DNA from: Hypericibacter adhaerens
Lineage (GTDB): Bacteria; Pseudomonadota; Alphaproteobacteria; Dongiales; Dongiaceae
Assembly: GCF_008728835.1 (NCBI RefSeq)
Contig: NZ_CP042582.1
Span: forward strand, 372,001 to 436,000
DNA: 64,000 bases
Reading direction: 5' to 3'
Positions 42,013 through 50,365 of this stretch are shown here, one piece after another (the stretch's first letter is position 1; each line of letters opens with the position of its first letter). A program made the position numbers and the translations under genes. The notes beneath the pieces are model-generated. The model was not told where the DNA came from. It did not search any database and worked only from the letters and a program-made list of their open reading frames with translations.

Positions 42013-42860
42013 GCCCGGCCCCTCTCGATCTCCGCGAGAGCCTGCTGATACTCGGCCGCGTTGGGCGAGCGGTAGTGCCAGATCGGCACATGCTCCATGA
42101 AGGAGACGCCCTTGCCCTTGACCGTCTTGCAGAGGACCAGCAGCGGACGGTCGGCGCGGCGCGCCATCACCGCATCGAAGATCGCGGCGCCGTCATGGCC
42201 ATCGACCTCGGCGACCTCCCAGCCGAAGGAACGGGCCTTCTCCGCCAGCGGATAGAAGGCCTTGTGGCCTTCGCTCATCCGCTCGAGGCCCGAGAAGTCG
42301 TTGTTGTCCATGAAGGCCACGAGATTGGCGAGATTGAGGTTCGCCGCCATCATCATCGCTTCCCAGGTGGAGCCCTCCTGGAACTCGCCGTCGGAGAGCA
42401 GGCAATAGACCGCCACATCCGACCCCTTGAGCTTTTCCGCGCAAGCCTGGCCGGTGGCGATGCCGAGACCATGGCCCAGCGAACCGGTGGAGGCGGCGAT
42501 CCCGGGTGTGCCGAAATCGGGGTGCGCGCCGAGCCGGCCGCCGCGCTTGCAGTAGAGATCCAGGTCCTGCCGCGAGAGGATCCCCTGCTCTTCGAGGATC
42601 ACATACTGGATCATGCAGCCATGGCCCTTGGACATGAGGAACACGTCGCGGAAGCTGCCGTCGGCCTCGCGGCGCATGAGGCCGTGATAGATCGCGTCGG
42701 TGATCTCGGTGCAGGAGAAGGCCGGCGCCACATGGAGGGCGCTCACCTGCTGGGAGATGTCGAGGATGCGCCGGCGATAGCGGCGGCAGCGCTCGCGCGC
42801 CAGCGACGGGTCGAAGCTGTTCGTGCGGCGGGAAGCGGGCGTCGGGCTCGGTTGGCTCAT
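42009..42860 (-). CDS. Transketolase, N-terminal subunit (ThDP-binding)
   Basis: A 283-residue protein with the thiamine-diphosphate domain. The diphosphate motif is LLSDGEFQEGSTWEAMM ending in NLVAFMDNND; LGAHPDF and GSLGHGLGIATG bind the cofactor and substrate. ATG at 42860 was chosen; more upstream codons exist but run into low-complexity sequence. It is the first half of a split transketolase with the gene at 41092. It lies near the methyltransferase gene at 42902 on the same strand. Confidence 0.88.
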   Translation of the reverse strand: MSQPSPTPASRRTNSFDPSLARERCRRYRRRILDISQQVSALHVAPAFSCTEITDAIYHGLMRREADGSFRDVFLMSKGHGCMIQYVILEEQGILSRQDLDLYCKRGGRLGAHPDFGTPGIAASTGSLGHGLGIATGQACAEKLKGSDVAVYCLLSDGEFQEGSTWEAMMMAANLNLANLVAFMDNNDFSGLERMSEGHKAFYPLAEKARSFGWEVAEVDGHDGAAIFDAVMARRADRPLLVLCKTVKGKGVSFMEHVPIWHYRSPNAAEYQQALAEIERGRA

Positions 42861-42901
42861 GCAGTCCACATCGGGGTTTCGAGGGCGGGCCGGGCGGCGG
42901 C

Positions 42902-43558
42902 CTATTCGATGATCGTCCAGTAATGGTCGCCGGTATAGCCGGCTTCCCCGAACAGCTTGATCCATCCGGCCGGATAGTCGTGGAACTCGGCCGTCAGGAC
43001 CCAGCTCTCGAAGATCTCCTTCTGCTCGGGCGTGCGATAGCTGTCCACCTGAACGAAGGCCTTGCCGCCGGAGAGACGCTGGATCTCCTTCATCGCCGTG
43101 ATGGCGCGGGGCCGCGGGAAATTATGAATCGTGTTGAGGCTCAGCACGCAATCGAAGCTGTTGTCGGGAAACGGCATCTTCTCGGCCGTGCCGAGATGCA
43201 GCCGGCCCGCCAGCCCCGGCTCGCAATGCATCAGCGCATAAAGCGAGACGTCGAGGCCGAATGCCTCCAGCCCGGGGCAGGCCAGCATCAGATCCTTGAC
43301 CAGGAAGCCCTTGGCACAGCCGACATCGAGCACGCGCATCCCAGGCTTCAGGCCGAAATGGGCGACGATGTCGCGCGCGACCGGGATCCAGCGCCCGTCA
43401 TAGCGATAGCCGCCATAGCCGTATTCGCGCGGCCCGTCGAAATACATCTCGCCATACTGCTTGGCGATGGCGACGACGGCCGGGTCCTTGGCCTCGAGGC
43501 GCTTCTTGATGTCGCGCTTGGTCCGCGGCAGGGCGCGCAGCAGATCGATCTCGGCCAC
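42902..43558 (-). CDS. Class I SAM-dependent methyltransferase
   Basis: A 218-residue methyltransferase. Motif I is RVLDVGCAKGFLVKDL, followed by FGLDVS and the Methyltransf_11 segment FDCVLSLNTIHNF. The region EYGYGGYRYDGRW precedes the fold. It begins at GTG 43558 with CGGAG upstream. It is the first gene of the leftward group that includes the split transketolase and the C-methyltransferase. The acceptor is not predictable, but an unusual sugar is likely from the context. Confidence 0.82.
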   Translation of the reverse strand: MAEIDLLRALPRTKRDIKKRLEAKDPAVVAIAKQYGEMYFDGPREYGYGGYRYDGRWIPVARDIVAHFGLKPGMRVLDVGCAKGFLVKDLMLACPGLEAFGLDVSLYALMHCEPGLAGRLHLGTAEKMPFPDNSFDCVLSLNTIHNFPRPRAITAMKEIQRLSGGKAFVQVDSYRTPEQKEIFESWVLTAEFHDYPAGWIKLFGEAGYTGDHYWTIIE

Positions 43559-43698
43559 TGGCTCAGCTCCGGGATGAGATTCTGGGTCCGGTAACGGTGC
43601 GTTCGGTCAAAGGCGGGTCGGCTCAGCTTCGCACGGGCGTCCGCGATGGTTCCGGCGGGCGTGAACCTAATGGATCGCCGCCGGGGAGGCAAATCCGA

Positions 43699-44874
43699 TC
43701 ACTCGCCGAAAAACCTCATGTTTTCATGTGTCTTTGGCGGCCAGATCAGGTGGTTGGGCTTCTGGCGCGGCGGCTGGCGGCACGGCGGCCGCCAGCCCGC
43801 GACATCGGTCGTGCGGTCGAACAGATGGCGCGCCACCGCGGCCAGTTCCTCGCCGGTGTTCTTCCGGATCTGAAGGTTTGCACCCTCCCGGAGACGCCGG
43901 TTGAGCTCGACCTTGTCGAGCAGGCCCGATTCCAGCAGCGGCCGGTTCATCAGGACCTGCCCCTCGGGCGTGGTGATCTCGTGCGTGAGGATCACCTGCT
44001 CCATATCGCCCCAGCCGCCATAGCCGTCGGTCGCGTCGACCACCCCCAGGGGCACCTGGAAGGAGAAGCCCAGCATGATCGGCCCCGAAGGGCCGGCGAC
44101 CATGAAGCGCGAATGGCAGACGGCATAGGCCTGCAGCATGAAGGCGTCCTCGATCCGGCTCAGATCGACGAAGCCGGGGCGGGCGGGGAAGGGCGTCATC
44201 TCGGGATGGCCGAGCTGCACCACCTGGCCGCCCAGCTCGTCGATGATGTAGTCGACGAGCTGGCGATAGCTCTCGGGCTCGCCGTTGCGCAGCGGGCTCT
44301 TGTCCAGCTTGTGGCCGTAATTGCTGGTCCGGTAGTGGATCGTCGCGTACCAGCGCGCCGGGTCGAGCCCCAGCCCCTCGAGCCGGCGCCGCAGCGGCTC
44401 CTCCTTCGCGGCCGGGATGCGCAGGGGAACGGGATGATCCAGCCCGTGGACCATGCGGACATCCATCATCGGCTCGATCACGACGAGATCGTAGAACGCG
44501 GCCGGCATCTTCTCGCGGCCCAGCGTCCAGCGGCCGAGCGGCAGCCAGGGCCGCATGTCGGGGATCCACTCGGCGAGCCAGCGCGGGCGTTCGCCCTTGA
44601 GCGGCGTGGCATGATCGATGTTGGGCGAGAGCGAGATGACGTCCGCGCTGTAGGGCCGGATATCGCTGTAGCGCACGATCAGGCGGGCATGATCGAACTG
44701 GTCCTTGAGCGTGGAAAGGACGACGGTCTTGGCCAGAAGATCGCCGAGCGAGGTCTCGAGCACCGTGCCCAGGATCATGAAGGGCCGCTCGGCATTGCGG
44801 CCGATATCGCGATAGAGGTGGCTCGGGCGGACGCTCTTGCGATTGAAATAGGGCGGCAGGCCTTGGCTGGACAA
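43699..44874 (-). CDS. Putative glycosyltransferase (TIGR04372-like)
   Basis: A 391-residue protein without clear relatives of known function. YATIHYRTSNYGHKLD, ELGGQVVQLGHPEM and the segment AVCHSRFMVAGPSGPIML suggest a GT-B-like protein of the TIGR04372 type, placed in surface polysaccharide loci. A TTG at 44874 is preferred because AAGGAG lies five bases before it; an ATG at 45012 would add 46 basic residues. Function uncertain; assignment is from motif recall and not from a search. Confidence 0.55.
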   Translation of the reverse strand: MSSQGLPPYFNRKSVRPSHLYRDIGRNAERPFMILGTVLETSLGDLLAKTVVLSTLKDQFDHARLIVRYSDIRPYSADVISLSPNIDHATPLKGERPRWLAEWIPDMRPWLPLGRWTLGREKMPAAFYDLVVIEPMMDVRMVHGLDHPVPLRIPAAKEEPLRRRLEGLGLDPARWYATIHYRTSNYGHKLDKSPLRNGEPESYRQLVDYIIDELGGQVVQLGHPEMTPFPARPGFVDLSRIEDAFMLQAYAVCHSRFMVAGPSGPIMLGFSFQVPLGVVDATDGYGGWGDMEQVILTHEITTPEGQVLMNRPLLESGLLDKVELNRRLREGANLQIRKNTGEELAAVARHLFDRTTDVAGWRPPCRQPPRQKPNHLIWPPKTHENMRFFGE

Positions 44875-45169
44875 CGCGGCTCCTTGCGGATGAAGGTCGT
44901 CGCCTCGCTTCCTTGGCAGGCTCGGACCGGCGCGCATCCTATCCAATCGGGACAATGGGCAAAACGGCGCCAGGCGCCGGCCGCGCGTGACGATTGGTCG
45001 CCCTGCCGCCATCCTCCAGCGGGCGGCATTTTACCGCCTTGCCAAAGGCTTGCTTGATGGTCAGGCTGCGCCGGCCTATTCTGCGGCGGCTCGAGGCGGC
45101 TCGCGAAACCCGAGCCCCGGCGTCGCCCGTAAGCCCTTGAAGGGGCCTGAGTTTCCGGCAGGAGCCAGC

Positions 45170-46129
45170 GTGATCGATTCCATTGCGAACCGGGTGGTGC
45201 GGGAGATCGTGGTCAAGGCCGCGGGCCTGCTGCCTGCGTCGAAGCGCGTCCGTGTCCGCCGCCGCGCCCGCGGCCGGGAAGACGCCCGCAACCTGGCCCG
45301 CGCGGACTTCGCCGTGGTCTCTCACGGCAAGAGCGGCCGCACCTGGCTCAGCGTGATGCTGTCGCGCTTCTTCCAGCTCCGCTACGGACTCTCCGAGCGC
45401 AGCCTCCTGATCTTCGACAATCTGCACCGCAAGAACCGGGCGATCCCGAAGATCCTCTTCACCCACGACAACTATATCCGCGACTACACCGGCGCCGGCA
45501 CCGGCAAGGCCGCCTTCTACGACAAGCCCACGGCGCTCCTGGTGCGCAACCCGGCGGACGTGGCGGTGTCGCAGTATTTCCAGTGGCGGCACCGGATGCT
45601 GCCGCACAAGAAGGTCCTGAACGGCTATCCGGCGCACGGTGCCGAGGTCTCGATCTTCGATTTCGTGATGCATGAGCGCCAGGGGCTCGAGCGCGTCGTC
45701 GAGTTCATGAACGAGTGGGCGAAGGAGCTGCCGCGCCTGCGCACCAAGCTCATCATCCGCTACGAGGACATGCGCGCCCGGCCCGAGGCCGAGCTGCGCC
45801 GCCTCCTGACCTGGATGGAGCTGACGCCGACCGATGCCGAGGTCAAGCAGGCGGTCGAGTTCGCCGCTTTCGAGAATCTGAAGAAGCTCGAGCAGAAGCG
45901 GGTCTTCTGGTGGTCGGGAACGCGGATGGTGCCGGGACAGAAGGGCAATCCGGATTCCTTCAAGGTCCGTCGCGCCAAGGTCGGCGGCTATCGCGACTAT
46001 TTCGACGACGAGCAGGTACGGCAGATCGACGAGTATGTCCGGACCCATCTGGATCCGGTCTATGGCTATGACGGCGCGGCGACGGCGTCGCCCGTCATGC
46101 CGGAGTTGCGGCGCGCGGCCGGCGCCTAG
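45170..46129 (+). CDS. Sulfotransferase (Sulfotransfer_1-like)
   Basis: A 319-residue sulfotransferase of a different type from the other two. The 5'-phosphosulfate loop is SHGKSGRTWLSVML and the 3'-phosphate motif is LVRNPADVAVSQYFQW. LIIRYEDM and the C-terminal region near DPVYGYD are usual for the family. It starts at GTG 45170 with GGAG five bases upstream. It precedes a GT8-like gene on the same strand. It is the third sulfotransferase in this locus. Confidence 0.85.
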   Translation: MIDSIANRVVREIVVKAAGLLPASKRVRVRRRARGREDARNLARADFAVVSHGKSGRTWLSVMLSRFFQLRYGLSERSLLIFDNLHRKNRAIPKILFTHDNYIRDYTGAGTGKAAFYDKPTALLVRNPADVAVSQYFQWRHRMLPHKKVLNGYPAHGAEVSIFDFVMHERQGLERVVEFMNEWAKELPRLRTKLIIRYEDMRARPEAELRRLLTWMELTPTDAEVKQAVEFAAFENLKKLEQKRVFWWSGTRMVPGQKGNPDSFKVRRAKVGGYRDYFDDEQVRQIDEYVRTHLDPVYGYDGAATASPVMPELRRAAGA

Positions 46130-46206
46130 AGCGGGCCGGGCATCGCTGGTTCGGCCATGAGGATGGCCGGGGGGCTGTGAGACGGGCGGAAGGCAAGGTG
46201 ACGAGG

Positions 46207-47133
46207 ATGAGCGAGACCGTAATGCAGAAGAAACCCTGCGTGTTCATTCAGACCAACAAGAAGCAGCTGGTCGGTGCGCTGGTGGCGGCCCATTCGCTGA
46301 AGCGCAACTCGAAGCGTCCCAACGACTTCGACGTCAAGATCATGCATCAGGAGGACTACGACTTCTTCCGCGCGAAGGAAGGCAAGACCTACCTGCGCGA
46401 CGGTCTGAAGCGGGTCTGGTACAACGACGACCTCCAGTCCTTCACGCCGCTGCGCTTCATGCCGCCCGAGCTCATGGGCTATGAGGGCCGCGCCGTCGTG
46501 ATCGATCCCGACGTCTTCGCGCAAGGCGACGTCTGGGAGCTGATCTCCCGCGACATGCAGGGCAAGGCGATCATGTGCCGGCGCCGCGGGGCCCGGAAGC
46601 TGCACGCGACCAGCGTGATGCTGCTCGATTGCGCCAAGCTCAAGCATTGGCACGTGCCCACGCAGTTCAACGAGCTGTTCGAGTTCAAGCGCGACTATAT
46701 CGAGTGGACCAGCCTGATCACCGAGCCGCAGGACACGATCGGCCTGCTCGAGAACGAGTGGAACGATTTCGACCGGCTGACGCCGGCGACCAAGATGGTC
46801 CACAACACGAAGCGCAAGACCCAGCCCTGGAAGACCGGCCTCAGGGTCGATTTCAATCCGGTCGACCGCGTCTATTTCTTCCCCCCCTGGGCCTGGATCA
46901 TGGTCGCGCGGCGCAAGCTGTTCGGCGATTACGGGCTGCTCGGCCACTACAACCAGCACCCCGATCCCAAGCAGGAGGCGTTCTTCTACGGCCTGCTGCG
47001 CGAATGCCTGGAGGCGGGCACGGTCACGGAAGCGCAGCTGCGCGACGAGATGCGGCACAACCACATCCGCCACGACTCGCTCGAGGTGCTCCGGCGCGTG
47101 CCGCCGCTGGACGCGCGGCCGCTCGCCGCCTGA
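46207..47133 (+). CDS. GT8-like glycosyltransferase
   Basis: A 308-residue protein that I read as a GT-A fold enzyme. The N-terminus CVFIQTNKKQLVGALVAAHSL resembles GT8 starts, and the metal-binding DxD is in VVIDPDVFAQGD. KMVHNTKRKTQPW could hold the late His that GT8 enzymes use for the metal. GT8 family fit is by motif only. ATG 46207 was chosen; GTG 46177 and 46198 are in frame. It follows the sulfotransferase by about 77 bases and is followed by a strong hairpin. Confidence 0.65.
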   Translation: MSETVMQKKPCVFIQTNKKQLVGALVAAHSLKRNSKRPNDFDVKIMHQEDYDFFRAKEGKTYLRDGLKRVWYNDDLQSFTPLRFMPPELMGYEGRAVVIDPDVFAQGDVWELISRDMQGKAIMCRRRGARKLHATSVMLLDCAKLKHWHVPTQFNELFEFKRDYIEWTSLITEPQDTIGLLENEWNDFDRLTPATKMVHNTKRKTQPWKTGLRVDFNPVDRVYFFPPWAWIMVARRKLFGDYGLLGHYNQHPDPKQEAFFYGLLRECLEAGTVTEAQLRDEMRHNHIRHDSLEVLRRVPPLDARPLAA

Positions 47134-47152
47134 GCCGATTCCCACGCCCCTT

Positions 47153-47187
47153 GGGAACCCGGATCCGCGTCGCGGGTCCGGGTTCCC
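47153..47187 (+). terminator. Strong hairpin after the GT8-like gene
   Basis: An inverted repeat with arms beginning GGGAACCCGGA and ending TCCGGGTTCCC, about 15 base pairs with one G-T wobble. No U run follows, so it may be a stable 3' end structure rather than a classic terminator. It ends 31 bases before the next start. Confidence 0.5.
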
Positions 47188-47218
47188 GGGGGAAGGCTGC
47201 CAACAGCGGAGAGGTTCG

Positions 47219-47839
47219 ATGCTGAAGCTCTTCTATGCGGTCGGCAGCTGCGCGGTGGCCTCGCACATCGCCCTCGAGGAAGCCGGCGCCGCCTACGAAG
47301 CGGTACGTCTCGACCTTCGCGCCGGCGACCAGGGCAAGCCCGACTATCTGGCGATCAATCCCAAGGCCCGCGTTCCGGCGCTGGCCACCGACCGGGGCGT
47401 GCTGACCGAGAACCCGGCGATCCTCGCCTTCGTCGCGCAAAGCCACCCCTCTGCACGCCTGGCGCCGCTCGACGACGCCTTCGCGTTCGGCCGGATCCAG
47501 GCCTTCAACAGCTATCTCTGCTCGACCGTCCATGTCGCCCATGCGCATGGCCTGCGGGCCTATCGCTGGGCCGACGACCCGGGCGCCATGGCCGAGATGC
47601 GCCGCAAGGTGCCCCAGAATGTCGCCGAGTGCTTCGGCCTGATCGAGCGCACGATGTTCGAGGGGCCCTGGGTGATGGGGGAGCGCTACTCGATTTGCGA
47701 TCCCTATCTCTTCACGGTCGCGGGCTGGATCCAGAACGACGGCGTCGATCCCACGCGCTTCCCGAAGGTCTGGGACCATCAGCAGCGCATGAAGCAGCGC
47801 CCCGCCGTCGACAAGGTGCTGACGCTCTATCGGAGCTAG
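47219..47839 (+). CDS. Glutathione S-transferase family protein
   Basis: A 206-residue GST. The N-terminal thioredoxin-fold domain begins LKLFYAVGSCAVASH, with a Ser/Cys near the usual catalytic site, and contains ARVPALATDRGVLTEN (the cis-Pro and Glu/Asn glutathione site). An all-helical C-terminal domain follows. It is probably a general detoxification or redox protein, unrelated to the polymer genes around it. GAGG precedes the ATG. A small imperfect hairpin follows near 47845. Confidence 0.88.
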   Translation: MLKLFYAVGSCAVASHIALEEAGAAYEAVRLDLRAGDQGKPDYLAINPKARVPALATDRGVLTENPAILAFVAQSHPSARLAPLDDAFAFGRIQAFNSYLCSTVHVAHAHGLRAYRWADDPGAMAEMRRKVPQNVAECFGLIERTMFEGPWVMGERYSICDPYLFTVAGWIQNDGVDPTRFPKVWDHQQRMKQRPAVDKVLTLYRS

Positions 47840-47937
47840 CGCATCTTCCGGCGAAGGGGACACCGGTTCGCCGAAGAAAATTCGACCAAACCGACGAATC
47901 CGGACCGCTGTTCGATCGAGCTTGACCGGACGGCGGT

Positions 47938-49059
47938 CTAGCGCGGGGCGAACAGCGCCCGCACGCGCGCCACGGCGGCGGCCATGTCGTTCGGCGGCGG
48001 ATTTCGCTGCACCATCGCGTCGTCGCCCAGCCAGCCCGCATGACCCTCCGCCACCAGGCGGCGCAGGATCACCCGCACGTCGCGTCGTACCCGGGCCGGC
48101 AGCAGGTGGGCGAGCGCCCAATGCTGAAGCCGCTTCGGCGCGAAGCGTTCGCTGAAGCCGCGCGACGGTCCGAGGCCGGGATGGCCCGGCGGGCGCATGG
48201 CGCTCCAGCCCCAGCCCATGTCGAACAGATCGACCGGCTTGCCGGTGCTGCAAGCCTCGGCCGCCATCGACATGCTCTCGCCCGTGACGATGAACCGATC
48301 GGCCAGCGCCAGGAATCCCAAATAGGGATTGGCATCCGGATCGGGCGTCCATGCGTGGAAGAAGGAGGGTGCCGCGATCGCTTCGCGCAGCGCCGATGTC
48401 GCGGCGGCGCCGGTACGCGGGCTGGTCGTCACCAGCAGCGAGGCGTTGCTCCGGCGGGCGAGCGCATTGGCCTGACGGGCCAGATCCCGTGCCGTCGCCG
48501 CATCGAAGACATAGGGCGGGCTGTTGCCGCCGACCAGGATCGCGATCCAGGGGCGCGGGAGCGCCGCCAGCTTCGCCTCCCATCGCTGGCGCGCCTCGGC
48601 CAGGCGGGCCGCCGTGACGCGATGCAGGGGGGCGCCGATCGTCAGCACATTCGGCTGCGCCGGCACGCGGTATTGCGGCGTGGTGATGACGAGGTCGAAA
48701 TGGCGGGGATCGGCCCAAGGCCGGCCCAAATGGACAAGCCGCACCGGCCGTGCGGGCCGCGCCTGCGCCTGGATCCAGCGCGCCACCGGCTCGTTGCGCC
48801 GGCCAGCGGAGATGATCAGGTCGGGCCAGGGCGGCGCCAACGATCTGGCACCGTCGCCGGCGAGGCCGGCGAGCGTCACGCCCAGGAGGCGGTTGGTGAT
48901 GAATTCGGTCTTGCGGAAGGCGAGGCGTTTGATCTCGAACGGCCAGCCCAGCGCTTCCGCCAGGCCCAGCACCTGCGCATTGTCGCCGGCCCGAAAGCTG
49001 GTCAAGAGCCAGACGCGGGGATGTCCGGCACCGGCCTCGAATCCGGCAGGCGCCGCCAT
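47938..49059 (-). CDS. ELM1-family protein, copy C
   Basis: A 373-residue paralogue of the proteins at 24766 and 26028, closest to copy A. Landmarks: SFRAGDNAQVLGLAEALGWP, WPDLIISAGRRNEP, LVGGNSPPYVF, LVTTSPRTG and the donor-site-like NPYLGFLALADRFIVTGES. ATG 49059 lies 15 bases from the upstream stop; an in-frame TTG forms a TTGA overlap with that stop. It is downstream of the second 2OG oxygenase gene on the same strand. It is not adjacent to copies A and B, so the family has spread over the locus. Confidence 0.82.
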   Translation of the reverse strand: MAAPAGFEAGAGHPRVWLLTSFRAGDNAQVLGLAEALGWPFEIKRLAFRKTEFITNRLLGVTLAGLAGDGARSLAPPWPDLIISAGRRNEPVARWIQAQARPARPVRLVHLGRPWADPRHFDLVITTPQYRVPAQPNVLTIGAPLHRVTAARLAEARQRWEAKLAALPRPWIAILVGGNSPPYVFDAATARDLARQANALARRSNASLLVTTSPRTGAAATSALREAIAAPSFFHAWTPDPDANPYLGFLALADRFIVTGESMSMAAEACSTGKPVDLFDMGWGWSAMRPPGHPGLGPSRGFSERFAPKRLQHWALAHLLPARVRRDVRVILRRLVAEGHAGWLGDDAMVQRNPPPNDMAAAVARVRALFAPR

Positions 49060-49073
49060 GTCCGCCGCAACGG

Positions 49074-49949
49074 TCAATAGCGGTCGGCGCCGACCGAGCG
49101 CCGGCTGATCTGGCGGACCTGCGGCCAATGCAGCAGCCGGGCGGGGATGCTCATGCTGCGGGTCTGGAACGCCCTGAAGGGCAGCTCGGCGATGAAGTTG
49201 ATGTAGCGGCGCGGCCGGGTCGAAGGCCCGCGCGGCGTCACGCCATGCACCGATTGCGCCGAGTTCACGAAGCAGGCGAGCGTGTTGGGGCCGTACGGCA
49301 CGCTGCCGACCGGCGCCACGTCCTGCGGCAGGATCATGCGGTAATTGAGGAAGCGGGGCTCGCGCAGCCAGCGATAGAACTCGAGATCGCCGCCGGAAGA
49401 GGGATCCTCGGGGGCGCGGAAGTAGTAGAGCGCCGCGAACAGCGTCTGGCGCTTGTCCACGTGGGGCGTCTTGACCGAGCTGGTCTTCGTGCCCGGCGTA
49501 TTGATGACGAACTGGCATTCGAGACGCAGATCGGCTTCGCGCTCGGCGCCGCGCACCCCGATGCGAAACTCCTCGAGACTCCGGCCGACTCGTTCCTCGA
49601 GTCGCGGAAAGGTTTCGCGCAAGGCGCTCCCGAACACGCGCACGATGTCCTGCCAGAACACCGTCGAGGTATGGATCTTGAAGAAATCCCGCCAGAGGGG
49701 CGCGATCGCCGGGTTGTCCAGCACCTTGAAGGCGGGCAGCCGCGCGGCGGCGTTCTCGATCGTCGCGGCTCGTCCGCCCAGGATGGTCTCGGGCGTCGGA
49801 AAGGACGCATCCAGCTCTCGATAGAGATCGGGCGCCAGCGCGGCCTTGCTCACGAAATGGGCAAAGGGTTCGCGAATCACCTCCGATGCGGAGGTCGAGG
49901 CCAGAAGGCTGCTGCTCATGGTCATGGCGCAAGTTCCGAGGCTGGTCAT
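49074..49949 (-). CDS. 2OG-Fe(II) oxygenase-like protein
   Basis: About 291 residues with the double-stranded beta-helix iron site: HVD in KTPHVDKRQ, a distal His in SVHGVTPRG and Arg residues in RPRRYINFI. YYFRAPEDPSSGGDLEFY lies between, as in 2OG-Fe(II) enzymes of the prolyl-hydroxylase group. Start unsure: ATG codons at 49949, 49925 and 49919 are in frame. It heads the two-gene operon with ELM1 copy C and is the second oxygenase of this class in the locus. Substrate unknown. Confidence 0.75.
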   Translation of the reverse strand: MTSLGTCAMTMSSSLLASTSASEVIREPFAHFVSKAALAPDLYRELDASFPTPETILGGRAATIENAAARLPAFKVLDNPAIAPLWRDFFKIHTSTVFWQDIVRVFGSALRETFPRLEERVGRSLEEFRIGVRGAEREADLRLECQFVINTPGTKTSSVKTPHVDKRQTLFAALYYFRAPEDPSSGGDLEFYRWLREPRFLNYRMILPQDVAPVGSVPYGPNTLACFVNSAQSVHGVTPRGPSTRPRRYINFIAELPFRAFQTRSMSIPARLLHWPQVRQISRRSVGADRY

Positions 49950-50365
49950 GGAAGGTTGTTTCCCACCGCCCGCCCCGCGGTGATAGAGCAATTCCCCATC
50001 GAATGCATGGCAAATGCAAGAGGCCGCATGTCACGGGAATGGCGGTTCCCGACGGGACGAAGGCGCCGGCTATCCCGTTCCCGCGCTGTGGATTGGCGCA
50101 AGCTTGCCGATTCCTTACGGTCGCCGTCGCCCGGCCCGTCCGGCTTAACCATCCGGGCCGGCCAAGCGGCCCGGCTGCAACTCTGAGTGTCGTGAATCCG
50201 GTTCGACCTCACGCGACAATTTGACCCGCCTTCCCGCCGGATGTTATTGATTCTGACGAGGCGGGCAGGATTGCGCAGGCGCCATCGTCTCTTGGCATCG
50301 ATCCGATCGCGGTCGGCCATCAGTTCTTGTTGGCGAGGGCCCGTGCCCGCAGGCAGGCAGGATTG
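49950..50365. other. 416-bp divergent intergenic region with candidate promoter
   Basis: It separates the polysaccharide locus from the histidine kinase operon. It holds an 8-bp GC hairpin (CCGGCCCG 50131-50138 with CGGGCCGG 50154-50161) and a candidate promoter at 50221-50250. No gene is seen. Confidence 0.5.
50221..50250 (+). promoter_or_regulatory. Candidate sigma-70 promoter of the two-component operon
   Basis: TTGACC (50221-50226, 5 of 6 match), an 18-base spacer, then TATTGA (50245-50250, 3 of 6). It lies about 115 bases upstream of the kinase ATG. Confidence 0.4.
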
